Shown here piece by piece: positions 32,390-41,737 of a stretch of DNA of 64,000 nt. Source of the stretch: Gottfriedia acidiceleris (lineage in GTDB: Bacteria > Bacillota > Bacilli > Bacillales > Bacillaceae_G); contig NZ_SCFN01000005.1 of assembly GCF_004138285.1 (NCBI RefSeq), forward strand, positions 186,001-250,000, in the 5' to 3' direction. The position numbers were made by a program, and so were the translations under genes. Numbering within the stretch: the stretch's first letter is position 1; every line of letters begins with the position of its first letter. The notes under the pieces are model-generated. The model saw only the letters and a program-made list of their open reading frames with translations, was not told where the DNA came from and ran no database searches.

Positions 32390-32540
32390 ATATCAGAAAA
32401 AAGACACTAATTTAGAGACTTTCTTCATATACCCTCTATCTATAACGCTTCAAGACTGCTTCGCAAACTAAACCTACCATCATCAGGATCAAAAAAGACA
32501 AAATACACTATTTAGACGAGTTGTCACAGCAATCCTCTTT

Positions 32541-33161
32541 TTAGTTTAATTCCAATCCCGCTGTTGTTAAAATTCCACTTCTTGAGATTTTTAAAAGGTA
32601 TTCTGCCATGTGTTTTTTTGTGTACGGCATATCATTTTCAACCCAAAATGAAATTACGCTGAGAGTTGCGCCTGAAATATAGCTTATTAGTAGGTCACCT
32701 GGGACAAGGTATTTATTCTTTTTTGGCTGAATGAATGCAATACCTTTTTCGAACGTTGTTGATAATACTTCGTAAAGTCTTCTTCTAAAAATATTTGGTC
32801 CTTGTCGTTTTAGTAGGACTTTGTAGAAGTAACTGTTTTTTTCGATATGTTCGAATAGATGGAAGTATGATTGTAAGGCCATTTCATCGAGTGAGTTTGG
32901 GTTTCCGTCATACGTACTAAAATCTACATTCTTCATGGCGCTGTCCAAATCAACTAGTTTTTCTCTAACGATTTGGCGGACCATTTGGTATTTGTCTTCG
33001 TAGTGGCTATAAAAGGTTGCTCTGTTGACATTGGCTTTTTTAGTTATATCTTGTACACTTATCGCTTCGAATTCTTTATCAGCTAATAGCGAAATTAATG
33101 CATCTTGTAAAAGTTGTCTAGTTCGAATGACACGAGGGTCAAGATTATTTTTTATGCTCAT
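32541..33161 (-). CDS. TetR family transcriptional repressor
   Basis: 206 residues. N-terminal helix-turn-helix DPRVIRTRQLLQDALISLL ... ISVQDITKKANVNRATFYSHY (about 8-55), then a helical ligand domain of the TetR_C type (SYFHLFEHIEKNSYFYKVLL). Start ATG 33161 follows AAAGGAG on this strand. Divergent from an efflux gene pair, with shared GTGTTGCTT-containing palindromes between, so it probably controls that pair and itself. Ligand unknown. Confidence 0.88.
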   Translation of the reverse strand: MSIKNNLDPRVIRTRQLLQDALISLLADKEFEAISVQDITKKANVNRATFYSHYEDKYQMVRQIVREKLVDLDSAMKNVDFSTYDGNPNSLDEMALQSYFHLFEHIEKNSYFYKVLLKRQGPNIFRRRLYEVLSTTFEKGIAFIQPKKNKYLVPGDLLISYISGATLSVISFWVENDMPYTKKHMAEYLLKISRSGILTTAGLELN

Positions 33162-33214
33162 TTTAAAACTCCTTTATTAAATAACTTTAAGAAATTAAAC
33201 AATTAATAATAGTA

Positions 33215-33231
33215 GTGTTGCTTAAACAACA
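33215..33231. promoter_or_regulatory. Palindrome, candidate TetR operator 1
   Basis: TGTTGCTTAAACAACA (33216-33231) is palindromic but for one pair. The 9-mer GTGTTGCTT recurs at 33307-33315. Confidence 0.45.
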
Positions 33232-33250
33232 AATTTTAAATTATTAACGG

Positions 33251-33278
33251 TTGAGTACGTTTATAAATCAATTATAAT
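33251..33278 (+). promoter_or_regulatory. Sigma-A promoter of the efflux pair
   Basis: TTGAGT (33251-33256), 16-nt spacer, perfect TATAAT (33273-33278). Confidence 0.68.
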
Positions 33279-33291
33279 TAAAAACTATGAG

Positions 33292-33320
33292 AAGTAAAAC
33301 GACAACGTGTTGCTTTACTT
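33292..33320. promoter_or_regulatory. Palindrome, candidate TetR operator 2
   Basis: AAGTAAA at 33292 and TTTACTT at 33314 form the outer arms, with ACAAC/GTTG inside. It begins about 7 bp after the predicted transcript start, a position where repressor would block the efflux genes. Confidence 0.5.
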
Positions 33321-33369
33321 TTGTTACCTATATAGAGAAACGATTAAAAATTTAGGAGGAATTTTATTT

Positions 33370-34032
33370 ATGGGGAACATGAAGAAAATGGTGTTTGTTA
33401 ACATAATTACTTTAATCATATTAGTTGCTGGTGGATTTGCTGGTTACTACTATTATGATCAATCAACAAATTATATAAAAACTGATAATGCAAAAATAGA
33501 TGGGCAACAAATTGTTATTTCATCTCCTGCTGCTGGTAAGCTTGAGTCATGGTCTGGTACTTTCGGAAAAACATTTTCACCAAATGAATCAATCGGGAAA
33601 GTTTTAACTGCGCCTCAAGCAGCTGGAGATACTGCACGTGAAGTATCAGTTTCAGTACCAACAAATGCAACGATTGTTCAAGCAAATGCAATTAAAGATC
33701 AATTGGTAGGAACAGGTTCAACTCTTGGTTATGCTTATAACTTAGATAATCTTTGGGTTACTGCAAATATTAAAGAAACTGAAGTAGAAGACGTGAAAAA
33801 AGGTCAAGAGGTTGATGTGTATGTTGACGCATATCCAGATACTACTTTAACAGGTACTGTAGAGTTTGTTGGATTAACAACTGCAAATACATTTAGTTTA
33901 TTACCTTCTGGAAACTCTAATGCAAACTATACGAAAGTAGAGCAGGTTGTACCTGTAAGAATTGCTTTAGATCATAATAAGTCATTTGAAATTGTTCCAG
34001 GAATGAATGCTTCTGTTCGTATCCATAAGTAA
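33370..34032 (+). CDS. HlyD/EmrA-like membrane fusion protein, short form
   Basis: 220 residues. One N-terminal helix (MVFVNIITLIILVAGGFAGYYY), then a biotinyl-lipoyl-like fold (TDNAKIDGQQIVISSPAAGKL) and C-terminal beta-barrel (IKETEVEDVKKGQEVDVYVDAYP). The long coiled-coil hairpin of Gram-negative EmrA is missing, as usual in Gram-positive versions. ATG 33370 follows TTAGGAGG. Partner of the next gene, 12 bp away. Confidence 0.85.
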   Translation: MGNMKKMVFVNIITLIILVAGGFAGYYYYDQSTNYIKTDNAKIDGQQIVISSPAAGKLESWSGTFGKTFSPNESIGKVLTAPQAAGDTAREVSVSVPTNATIVQANAIKDQLVGTGSTLGYAYNLDNLWVTANIKETEVEDVKKGQEVDVYVDAYPDTTLTGTVEFVGLTTANTFSLLPSGNSNANYTKVEQVVPVRIALDHNKSFEIVPGMNASVRIHK

Positions 34033-34044
34033 GGAGGAATTTCT

Positions 34045-35817
34045 ATGTCTACAGGAATGATCATAGCATATGGAGGGTTTTGCTTAATTGTTTTCTTTAT
34101 AATTAATCGAATCGTATTAAGAAATAAAGAAAATGACCTAAAAATAGATAAAAGAGAAGAAATGGTCCAATCGGAAGAACCGAATAAAATAGAAAAAACT
34201 GAAGAAATTCAAAAGAAGTCAATTCCATCTGAGTCAAGTGAAAATCAAAGCTTTAGCATGGGAAAAGTTTTGACAGTACTATTACTAGGTATGTTCGTAT
34301 CTATTTTAAATCAGACTTTAATAAATGTTGCTTTACCGAAGTTAATGGCAGATTTTAATGTAACTACTTCGACTGCACAATGGTTATCGACTGGTTTTAT
34401 GTTAGTGAATGGTATTTTAATTCCAATCAGTGCTTACTTAGTTGATACATTTACTTATCGAAAATTATTTATCTTTTCGATGATTGCCTTTACAATCGGT
34501 TCAATTATTTGTGCTTTATCAGGAAACTTCCCAGTTATGATGGCAGGTCGCGTAGTTCAAGCAGTCGGGGCCGGTATTTTAATGCCGCTTGGAATGAATA
34601 TCTTTATGACAATCTTCCCTCCTGAAAAGCGTGGGGCAGCAATGGGATTAATGGGGATTGCAATGATTTTGGCACCAGCTATTGGTCCAACAATAACTGG
34701 GTATGTAGTACAAGATTATTCATGGCATTTCTTATTTTATGGAATGGCTGTGTTTGGTGTCATTTCAATCATTTTGGCTAATTCTTGGTTTCATATTTCA
34801 CGTAAACGTTCATTCCCGACTTTAGATATATGGGGAGTACTAAGTTCGTCAATTGGATTTGGTAGTTTATTATATGGATTTAGTGAAGCAGGGAATAAAG
34901 GTTGGGGTAGCACTGAGGTTGTTCTTTCTTTATTAATTGCTTGTATAAGCTTAGGCTTATTTGTTTGGAGAGAATTAACTGCAAAACAACCTTTAATAAA
35001 TTTAAAAGTATTTAAATCTTTTTCGTTTTCTTACACATTATTAATTAACTTAATCGTTACAACAGCATTATATGGAGGGATGATTTTACTACCTCTATAT
35101 TTACAAAACATCCGTGGATTTACACCGATAAAAGCAGGATTATTATTACTACCTGGTTCATTAATTATGGGTGCTCTTGGACCACTTACAGGTAAATTAT
35201 TCGATAAATATGGTATCCGTCCTTTAGCTATTTTTGGTTTACTCATTATGACATTTACAACGTATGAGTTCACTAAATTATCTATTGATACACCGTATTT
35301 AAAAATTATGTTTTTCTATACTTTACGTTCATTCGGTATGTCATTTATTATGATGCCAATTATGACTGCTGGTTTAAATAAGTTGCCACTTAAGATGATT
35401 TCGCATGGTACTGCAACTCAAAATACATTGAGACAAGTTGCTGGTTCGGTAGGTACAGCAATTCTTGTTACAATCATGACGACTCAAACGACAAATCACA
35501 TGGCAGACTTCTCAAATGAAGTAACGTCAACGAATCCATTCATCATGGATTGGATTCATCAAACTGGTGCACAGCTTGCTGCCGTAGCTGGATTAACACC
35601 AGCACAGGGTGGATCTTTAGCGGTAACAACTCTTTATAGCCAGGCGTCTAAATTAGCATCTATTAATGGAATCAATGATGCATTTATCTTTGCAACTGCA
35701 TTGTCTGGTATTGCTTTAGTACTTTCATTCTTTATGGGTAGTACAAAAAGTAGAAAGTTTGCACAACCTAAATCTAAAAATCAAAATAAGCAGTCTTCAG
35801 AAACGATTGCATCTTAA
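34045..35817 (+). CDS. DHA2 family drug:proton antiporter (EmrB/QacA-like)
   Basis: 590 residues, 14 predicted helices of the DHA2 MFS class, with LNQTLINVALPKLMADF at the start of the core and motif C GPTITGYVVQDYSWHFLF. There is an unusual N-terminal extension: one extra helix (1-22) plus a ~45-residue charged linker before the core. ATG follows AAGGAGG. With the HlyD-like partner and divergent TetR it makes a standard multidrug efflux cassette placed between atp and nuo. Confidence 0.9.
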   Translation: MSTGMIIAYGGFCLIVFFIINRIVLRNKENDLKIDKREEMVQSEEPNKIEKTEEIQKKSIPSESSENQSFSMGKVLTVLLLGMFVSILNQTLINVALPKLMADFNVTTSTAQWLSTGFMLVNGILIPISAYLVDTFTYRKLFIFSMIAFTIGSIICALSGNFPVMMAGRVVQAVGAGILMPLGMNIFMTIFPPEKRGAAMGLMGIAMILAPAIGPTITGYVVQDYSWHFLFYGMAVFGVISIILANSWFHISRKRSFPTLDIWGVLSSSIGFGSLLYGFSEAGNKGWGSTEVVLSLLIACISLGLFVWRELTAKQPLINLKVFKSFSFSYTLLINLIVTTALYGGMILLPLYLQNIRGFTPIKAGLLLLPGSLIMGALGPLTGKLFDKYGIRPLAIFGLLIMTFTTYEFTKLSIDTPYLKIMFFYTLRSFGMSFIMMPIMTAGLNKLPLKMISHGTATQNTLRQVAGSVGTAILVTIMTTQTTNHMADFSNEVTSTNPFIMDWIHQTGAQLAAVAGLTPAQGGSLAVTTLYSQASKLASINGINDAFIFATALSGIALVLSFFMGSTKSRKFAQPKSKNQNKQSSETIAS

Positions 35818-35823
35818 AAAAAG

Positions 35824-35854
35824 ACCAGTTCATGTTTTGAACTGGTTTTTTTTT
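35824..35854 (+). terminator. Terminator of the efflux pair
   Basis: ACCAGTTC-ATGTTT-GAACTGGT followed by TTTTTTT. Confidence 0.92.
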
Positions 35855-35888
35855 CGACAATTATCACTATTTTTTAATTTGTGGGAAT

Positions 35889-35919
35889 TGTGAATAACTT
35901 TCTGTGGATTTGTGGATAA
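35889..35919. promoter_or_regulatory. DnaA-box group upstream of nuoA
   Basis: Three same-orientation boxes: TGTGAATAA (35889), TGTGGATTT (35903) and perfect TGTGGATAA (35911), the last two adjacent. They lie in the 385-bp gap between the efflux genes and nuoA; besides the terminator and the nuo promoter I see no other element there. Confidence 0.5.
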
Positions 35920-36069
35920 CTCTTATACTGATATACAATTTTAGTAACTGGTAATGACAATTAAAATATTAGAAATTTATTAGAACGACATACATATAAG
36001 ATAAATTAAGAATAATGGAATTTATTTTCCAGCTATATTATTCAATTTTAGGATTAATGGCAATAAATA

Positions 36070-36099
36070 TCGACACGTTTTTGTCACATTTGTTATAAT
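36070..36099 (+). promoter_or_regulatory. Sigma-A promoter of the nuo operon
   Basis: TCGACA (36070-36075), 18-nt spacer, TATAAT (36094-36099) with extended -10 TGTTATAAT. About 95-nt leader. Confidence 0.72.
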
Positions 36100-36202
36100 G
36101 GATACGATTACAAAACTGAATAGTAAAAATTAATGAAAAATACATTATATTTATAATAAGTATATAATGTAGAGCTCTGTAGTTAGAGGAGGGACAAGTT
36201 TC

Positions 36203-36571
36203 GTGAATGCTTATTTAAATAATTATGTGATCGTAGTTGTGTTTCTAGTGATAGGAATTGCGCTTCCAGTTGTGGCACTCTCGGTAATAGGAAAAATTTT
36301 AAGACCGAATGTACCAACTGAAGCAAAAGCAACGACCTATGAAAGTGGTATTGAACCATTTCATGATGCGAAGGTTCGTTTCCACGCTGGATATTACATT
36401 TTTGCACTATTATTCGTCATTTTTGATGTTGAAACTGTTTTCTTATATCCGTGGGCGGTTGCATATGATCAATTAGGGCTTTTTGCTTTTGTAGAGATGA
36501 TTATTTTTATTCTTATGCTACTACTTGGACTTATTTATGCTTGGAAGAAGAAGGTGTTGAAATGGTTATGA
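36203..36571 (+). CDS. nuoA: NADH-quinone oxidoreductase subunit A
   Basis: 122-residue membrane subunit with three helices and the matrix-loop motif [30 protein letters not shown] split across helices 1-2. GTG start after GAGGAGGGAC. It ends inside the start region of nuoB. Confidence 0.96.
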   Translation: MNAYLNNYVIVVVFLVIGIALPVVALSVIGKILRPNVPTEAKATTYESGIEPFHDAKVRFHAGYYIFALLFVIFDVETVFLYPWAVAYDQLGLFAFVEMIIFILMLLLGLIYAWKKKVLKWL

Positions 36572-37080
36572 AGTTAGATGGAATTTCTGTTGCTGAAATG
36601 GAAGAACTCCAAAAGAATATTTTTTTCACGACTTTGGAAGAAGTGAAGGCATGGGCAAGAAGTAACTCGTTATGGCCATTAACATTCGGGTTAGCTTGTT
36701 GTGCAATCGAAATGATGGGTGTAGGTTCATCTCATTATGACTTAGACCGTTTTGGATCATTTTTCCGTACTTCTCCTCGTCAATCTGACTGTATGATTGT
36801 TTCTGGAACTGTTACGAAAAAGATGGCGCCAATTGTTAAACGCTTATATGATCAGATGCCTGAACCGAAATGGGTAATTGCGATGGGCTCATGTGCCACT
36901 GCTGGTGGACCATATGTTAACTCGTATGCAGTTGTTAAAGGAGTGGACCAGATTGTTCCTGTGGACGTGTATATCCCGGGATGTCCACCGAATCCAGCAG
37001 CATTAATTTATGGTATCAACAAATTGAAAGAGAAGATTCGTTACGAAGCTAAAACTGGAAAGCAGGTGACGAATAAGTGA
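36562..37080 (+). CDS. nuoB: NADH-quinone oxidoreductase subunit B
   Basis: 172 residues; carries iron-sulfur cluster N2, with Cys pair in [10 protein letters not shown], Cys in [10 protein letters not shown] and Cys in [11 protein letters not shown] 36562 overlaps the nuoA end by 10 bp; ATG 36568 is an alternative. Overlaps nuoC by 4 bp. Confidence 0.97.
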   Translation: MVMKLDGISVAEMEELQKNIFFTTLEEVKAWARSNSLWPLTFGLACCAIEMMGVGSSHYDLDRFGSFFRTSPRQSDCMIVSGTVTKKMAPIVKRLYDQMPEPKWVIAMGSCATAGGPYVNSYAVVKGVDQIVPVDVYIPGCPPNPAALIYGINKLKEKIRYEAKTGKQVTNK

Positions 37081-38333
37081 GTGAAGATAAGTCAAAAGAA
37101 CAGTTAAAGAAAGAAGCAGCTGAGAGGGCTAAAGAAGCGGCTCGACGTAAAATGGAACAGTTGAAGGCAGAAAAGGAAGCTGCAAAAAGTACTGAAGTTC
37201 AAAAAGAAGAAGTTTCTGTAGTTGAGGAACCAACTGTTGAAAATGAAGTTAAACAAGAGGAACCAGCTTCAGAAGATGAAAAAGCGAAAGCACTTGCACT
37301 AGCGAAAGCAAAAGCAGTAGCAGCAGCGAAGGCAAAGGCGGCAGCAATCGCAAAACAAAAAGCTGCAGAAGCAAACGAACAGGCTAAAGCAGAAGAGCCA
37401 GAGGTGACTTCTGATGATGATAAGGCAAAGGCCTTAGCAGCGGCGAAGGCAAAAGCAGTAGCAGCAGCGAAGGCAAAAGCAGTAGCAGCAGCGAAGGCAA
37501 AAGCAGTAGCAGCAGCGAAGGCAAAAGCAGTAGCGGCAGCGAAAGCAAAGGCAGCAGCATTAGCAAAGCAAAAAGCAGCCGGTGAAGAAGCGCAGGCAGA
37601 TGGTGCAGATGATGAAAAAGCGGAAGCAATTGCAGCAGCAAAGGCAAAAGCAGTAGCGGCAGCGAAAGCAAAGGCAGCGGCATTAGCAAAACAAAAAGCA
37701 GCCGGTGGAGAAGACACTGCAACTGCTGGTTCAGACGATGAAGCGGCGAAAGCGAAGGCAATTGCAATTGCGAAGGCAAAAGCAGCAGCAGCGGCAAAAG
37801 CGAAAGGCAAAACAGATGGTGGTAAAGATGCTCCAGTTGAAGAAGTGAAAGCTTCTCACAATCAACCATTTTTAGATGAAGTAAAGGCATTAATTGAAAA
37901 AGAGTTTGGAGCGGAAGTTATTGAGGAAGCAATTATTAATACGCTATCTAAACATGATCCAACTTTTACAATTAAAAGGGATGCTTATTATAAAGTAGCA
38001 CAGTTCTTAAAGAATAATGAACAGCTACAATTTACTTATTTATCTGGTTTACATGGAACAGATTTTGTTGAGTACATGGAAGTATACTCTTACATATATT
38101 CATATAAACGTAAACATGGAATCGCTTTAAAAGTAAGAGCAGACCGTGAACAACCTATTGTTGATAGTATTACTCCAATTTGGGAAGGTGCAAACTGGCC
38201 AGAGCGTGAGACTTACGACTTACTTGGTATTCAGTTTGAAGGACATCCAAAATTGGAGCGTATATTACTGCCAGATAATTGGGTTGGCTATCCACTAAGA
38301 AAAGATTACGTTCAATTTGACGAGGGGGTGTAG
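37077..38333 (+). CDS. nuoC: NADH-quinone oxidoreductase subunit C with Ala/Lys-rich N-terminal repeat domain
   Basis: 418 residues. The true NuoC (30-kDa) domain fills about 265-418, with [17 protein letters not shown] and the signature [29 protein letters not shown] (cut here into parts). Residues 1-260 are a Lys/Glu-rich coiled-coil start followed by many AKAKAVAA-type octamers, strongly basic and helical. GTG start overlaps nuoB (GTGA). The extension is not needed for the core fold; its role (ribosome, DNA or membrane surface contact) is unknown. Confidence 0.95.
   Translation: MSEDKSKEQLKKEAAERAKEAARRKMEQLKAEKEAAKSTEVQKEEVSVVEEPTVENEVKQEEPASEDEKAKALALAKAKAVAAAKAKAAAIAKQKAAEANEQAKAEEPEVTSDDDKAKALAAAKAKAVAAAKAKAVAAAKAKAVAAAKAKAVAAAKAKAAALAKQKAAGEEAQADGADDEKAEAIAAAKAKAVAAAKAKAAALAKQKAAGGEDTATAGSDDEAAKAKAIAIAKAKAAAAAKAKGKTDGGKDAPVEEVKASHNQPFLDEVKALIEKEFGAEVIEEAIINTLSKHDPTFTIKRDAYYKVAQFLKNNEQLQFTYLSGLHGTDFVEYMEVYSYIYSYKRKHGIALKVRADREQPIVDSITPIWEGANWPERETYDLLGIQFEGHPKLERILLPDNWVGYPLRKDYVQFDEGV
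37443..37538 (+). repeat. Four tandem 24-bp units within nuoC
   Basis: A 24-bp unit, beginning GCGAAGGCAAAAGCAGTAGC, repeats four times (37443, 37467, 37491, 37515), the last with one change. Each encodes AKAKAVAA. Related degenerate units extend from about 37290 to 37805. As the unit is 8 codons, slippage changes length without breaking the frame. Confidence 0.92.
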
Positions 38334-38341
38334 GATAAGCC

Positions 38342-39442
38342 ATGATTCGTACGGAAGAAATGCTATTAAATGTCGGACCTCAGCATCCAAGTACACACGG
38401 TGTATTTCGTCTTGTGTTAAAGATTGATGGAGAGATCATTAAAGAGGCGACACCTGTCATCGGTTATCTACACCGTGGGACAGAGAAAATCGCTGAAAAT
38501 CTTCAATATACACAGATTATTCCATATACGGACCGTATGGATTATCTATCAGCAATGACAAATAACTATGTTATCTGCCATGCTGTTGAAACAATGATGG
38601 ATATTAAAGTTCCAGATCGCGCAGAGTATTTACGCGTTATTTCAATGGAATTAGGACGCGTTGCTAGTCATTTAGTTTGGTGGGGTACAAACCTTCTAGA
38701 TATTGGGGCAGTGAGTCCATTTCTTTATGCTTTCCGTGAGCGTGAAATGATTATCAATCTATTGAACGAACTTTGTGGAGCGAGACTGACTTTTAACTAC
38801 ATGCGTGTAGGTGGGGTTAAGTGGGATGCACCTGAAGGATGGATTGAAAAAGTAAAAGAATTTATTCCTTATATGAGAGAGCAATTAAAAGGATATCACG
38901 ATTTAGTTTCTGGTAATGAAATCTTTATTAATCGTGTAAAAGGTATTGGTGCATATTCACAAGAAGATGCAATTAATTTTTCATTAAGTGGTGCAAATCT
39001 ACGTTGTACTGGTGTTAAATATGATCTACGAAAAGATGCTCCATATTCTATTTACGATCGCTTTGATTTCGATGTACCAGTGGGAACAGTTGGCGATGCA
39101 TGGGATCGATATATGTGCAGAATGCTAGAAATTGAAGAGTCATTAAAGATTTTAGAACAAGCTGTTGAACAATTTCCTGCTGAAGGTGATATTTTAGCAA
39201 AAGTTCCTAAAATCATCAAAGCTCCTAAAGGTGAAGGATACGTTAGAATCGAGTCGCCGCGTGGAGAAATCGGTTGCTATATTGCAAGTGATGGAAAAAA
39301 AGAGCCTTACCGTTTGAAGTTTAGACGACCATCTTTTTATAACCTGCAAATTCTTCCAAAGTTATTAAAAGGTGAAAACATTGCAAACTTAATTACTATT
39401 TTAGGTGGTATTGATATTGTACTTGGGGAGGTAGACGGATAA
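38342..39442 (+). CDS. nuoD: NADH-quinone oxidoreductase subunit D
   Basis: 366-residue 49-kDa subunit forming the quinone site with NuoB. N-terminal NVGPQHPSTHGVFRLVLKIDGE, YTDRMDYLSAMTNN and C-terminal GGIDIVLGEVDG match the family. It ends one base into nuoH (TAATG). Confidence 0.97.
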   Translation: MIRTEEMLLNVGPQHPSTHGVFRLVLKIDGEIIKEATPVIGYLHRGTEKIAENLQYTQIIPYTDRMDYLSAMTNNYVICHAVETMMDIKVPDRAEYLRVISMELGRVASHLVWWGTNLLDIGAVSPFLYAFREREMIINLLNELCGARLTFNYMRVGGVKWDAPEGWIEKVKEFIPYMREQLKGYHDLVSGNEIFINRVKGIGAYSQEDAINFSLSGANLRCTGVKYDLRKDAPYSIYDRFDFDVPVGTVGDAWDRYMCRMLEIEESLKILEQAVEQFPAEGDILAKVPKIIKAPKGEGYVRIESPRGEIGCYIASDGKKEPYRLKFRRPSFYNLQILPKLLKGENIANLITILGGIDIVLGEVDG

Positions 39443-40443
39443 TGATAGAAAATCTTCTACAAAGTACACCGTCTTGGATAAATTTTCTCATCTATTTAGG
39501 CTTAGGGGTTATTTTTCTATTTGTAGTTTTAGGTTTCGTTACGTTTGGAATCCTATCTGAACGTAAAGTAATGGGTTTCATGCAAGGGCGTATTGGACCC
39601 AACCAAGTTGGTGGACGTTATGGTTTACTTCAAACTGTTGCTGACGTATTAAAACTACTTTTAAAAGAAGATACAATTCCAAAAGCGGCAGATAAACCAT
39701 TATTTATAATTGCACCGATTATTGCATTTGCACCAGCGTTTATGGTATTAGCAACTCTACCTTTTACAGAGAACTTACAGTTTGCTGATATAGGTGTTGG
39801 ATTACTTTACTATATTGCTGTTTCAGGGTTAACAACAGTTGGTGTTGTTACAGCGGGTTGGGCTTCAAATAATAAATACTCACTTATTGGTGGTATGCGT
39901 GCTGCAGCACAGATGATTTCATATGAAATTCCGTTAGTAATGAGCGTATTAGGTGTTATTTTATTAACTGGAAGCTTAAATCTAAATGATATTGTTAATG
40001 CACAAGAGAATGTATGGTTCATTGTAACTCAGCCGATTGCTTTTATCGTTTTCTTAATTGCAGCTGTAGCTGAATTAAACCGTACACCTTTTGACTTACC
40101 AGAGGCTGAGTCAGAACTAGTTGCAGGTTATCATACAGAGTTTTCAGGATTCCGTTGGGCATTCTTTATGCTTTCAGAGTATGTTTACTTTTTTGCAATG
40201 TGTTCGTTAATTACGATTCTATTTTTAGGTGGATGGAAACCAATTGCGGGTCTAGACTTTATTCCTGGAGCTGTTTGGTTCTCTTTAAAATTTAGTGTAA
40301 TTTTATATTTATTAATTTGGTTCCGTGTAACGTTCCCACGTTTACGTGCTGACCAATTAATGGAGTTCGGTTGGAAAGTATTGTTACCAGTTTCATTAGC
40401 TAATATTTTAATTACTGCATTAGTAAAAAGTTTGTTCTTCTAA
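39442..40443 (+). CDS. nuoH: NADH-quinone oxidoreductase subunit H
   Basis: 333 residues, about eight helices; couples the quinone site to the membrane arm. ERKVMGFMQGRIGPNQVG and the AELNRTPFDLPEAESELVAG loop are diagnostic. Start overlaps nuoD by one base. Confidence 0.97.
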   Translation: MIENLLQSTPSWINFLIYLGLGVIFLFVVLGFVTFGILSERKVMGFMQGRIGPNQVGGRYGLLQTVADVLKLLLKEDTIPKAADKPLFIIAPIIAFAPAFMVLATLPFTENLQFADIGVGLLYYIAVSGLTTVGVVTAGWASNNKYSLIGGMRAAAQMISYEIPLVMSVLGVILLTGSLNLNDIVNAQENVWFIVTQPIAFIVFLIAAVAELNRTPFDLPEAESELVAGYHTEFSGFRWAFFMLSEYVYFFAMCSLITILFLGGWKPIAGLDFIPGAVWFSLKFSVILYLLIWFRVTFPRLRADQLMEFGWKVLLPVSLANILITALVKSLFF

Positions 40444-40474
40444 ACAAATAGACCAATCTAAAGGGGTGTGAGTC

Positions 40475-40894
40475 ATGATTGGGTTAGTAAAAGGTTTAAA
40501 ATATACTCTTCAAAATTTAACGCGCGAGAAAGTAACGTATGATTATCCAAATCAGCCGATTCCGTTACCAGATCGTTTTCGTGGTATTCAAAAGTTTTAT
40601 CCAGAAAAATGTATTGTTTGTAATCAATGTTCAGCAATCTGTCCTACAGACTGTATTACATTAACTGGGAAAAAACATCCTGATCCTACGAAAAAAGGAA
40701 AAATTATCGACACATACGATATTAATTTCGAAATTTGTATTCTTTGTGATTTATGTACTGAAGTTTGTCCAACAGAAGCGATTATTATGACAAATAATTT
40801 TGAACTTGCTGAATATTCACGTGATGAATTGTTTAAAGACCTTCAATGGCTTGATGAAAACGATCAAAATATTCGAAAGGAGAATAAAGCATGA
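40475..40894 (+). CDS. nuoI: NADH-quinone oxidoreductase subunit I
   Basis: 139 residues; two 4Fe-4S ferredoxin motifs, CIVCNQCSAICP and CILCDLCTEVCP, carrying clusters N6a and N6b. In an enzyme without NuoEFG this is the likely entry point for electrons. ATG follows AAAGGGGTGTG. Overlaps nuoJ by 4 bp. Confidence 0.97.
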   Translation: MIGLVKGLKYTLQNLTREKVTYDYPNQPIPLPDRFRGIQKFYPEKCIVCNQCSAICPTDCITLTGKKHPDPTKKGKIIDTYDINFEICILCDLCTEVCPTEAIIMTNNFELAEYSRDELFKDLQWLDENDQNIRKENKA

Positions 40895-41409
40895 GTGGTT
40901 TTGTAGTTGCTTTCTTTCTTCTTTCTTTATCAGCCATTTTAGGTGGCGTTATGATGTTAAACTCAACGAAGGTTATGCATATGATGCTTTCACTTGTTTT
41001 AACATTCATTAGTATTGCAGGGATTTATGTCCTTCTATCAGCTGAATTCGTAGCTGTTGTTCAAATTCTTATTTATTCCGGTGCAGTTACAATCTTAATG
41101 ATTTTTGGAATCATGTTAACGAAACATGATATTGAAAGTGAAAAGCCAAAAAGAAATTGGAGAAATATTGCTACATTAGTCGGTATTGTTGCATTTGGGG
41201 TCGTTATGTTTTTAGGTGTAAATGGACTTTCAATTGACGCATCAGATGTTGATTTAGCAACAAATAATACGAAAAATATTGGGTTACAACTATTTTCAAA
41301 TCATATCGTGCCATTTGAAGTAATGTCTGTATTATTACTAATTGCTTTAGTAGGTGCGATCATTTTAGCAAAATCAGATGATTCAAAAGAGGAGGGTACG
41401 AAGGAATGA
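40891..41409 (+). CDS. nuoJ: NADH-quinone oxidoreductase subunit J
   Basis: 172 residues with five helices; [19 protein letters not shown] holds the pi-bulge helix. Overlaps nuoI and nuoK by 4 bp each, ribosome site AAAGGAG. Confidence 0.95.
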   Translation: MSGFVVAFFLLSLSAILGGVMMLNSTKVMHMMLSLVLTFISIAGIYVLLSAEFVAVVQILIYSGAVTILMIFGIMLTKHDIESEKPKRNWRNIATLVGIVAFGVVMFLGVNGLSIDASDVDLATNNTKNIGLQLFSNHIVPFEVMSVLLLIALVGAIILAKSDDSKEEGTKE

Positions 41410-41720
41410 GTTCAGTTCCAATTAATGCTTATCTTCTTTTAGCGCTAATTTTATTTTGTATCGGATTATATGGTGCATTAACAAAACGAAACACAGTAAT
41501 CGTGTTAATTTGTATTGAGTTAATGTTAAATGCCGCAAATATTAATTTAGTGGCATTTAGTAAGCTTGGTGTAGCACCGTCGTTAACAGGACAAATTTTT
41601 TCATTATTTACGATTTCAGTTGCAGCTGCTGAAGCTGCAGTGGGCGTGGCAATTTTAATTGCATGGTATCGTCATCGTCAGACAGTCAATATCGATGAAG
41701 CTGATTCATTGAAAAGATAA
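41406..41720 (+). CDS. nuoK: NADH-quinone oxidoreductase subunit K
   Basis: 104 residues, three helices with membrane glutamates in [16 protein letters not shown] and [20 protein letters not shown] overlaps nuoJ. Confidence 0.96.
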   Translation: MSSVPINAYLLLALILFCIGLYGALTKRNTVIVLICIELMLNAANINLVAFSKLGVAPSLTGQIFSLFTISVAAAEAAVGVAILIAWYRHRQTVNIDEADSLKR

Positions 41721-41737
41721 ATAGGAGGTGGAATTTG

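Noticed and set aside
37199-37890. Long minus-strand open frames (203 and 168 codons) opposite nuoC
   Set aside because: They arise from the GC-rich Ala/Lys repeat read in reverse (all Ala/Phe or Leu/Pro), have no ribosome site and no family features.
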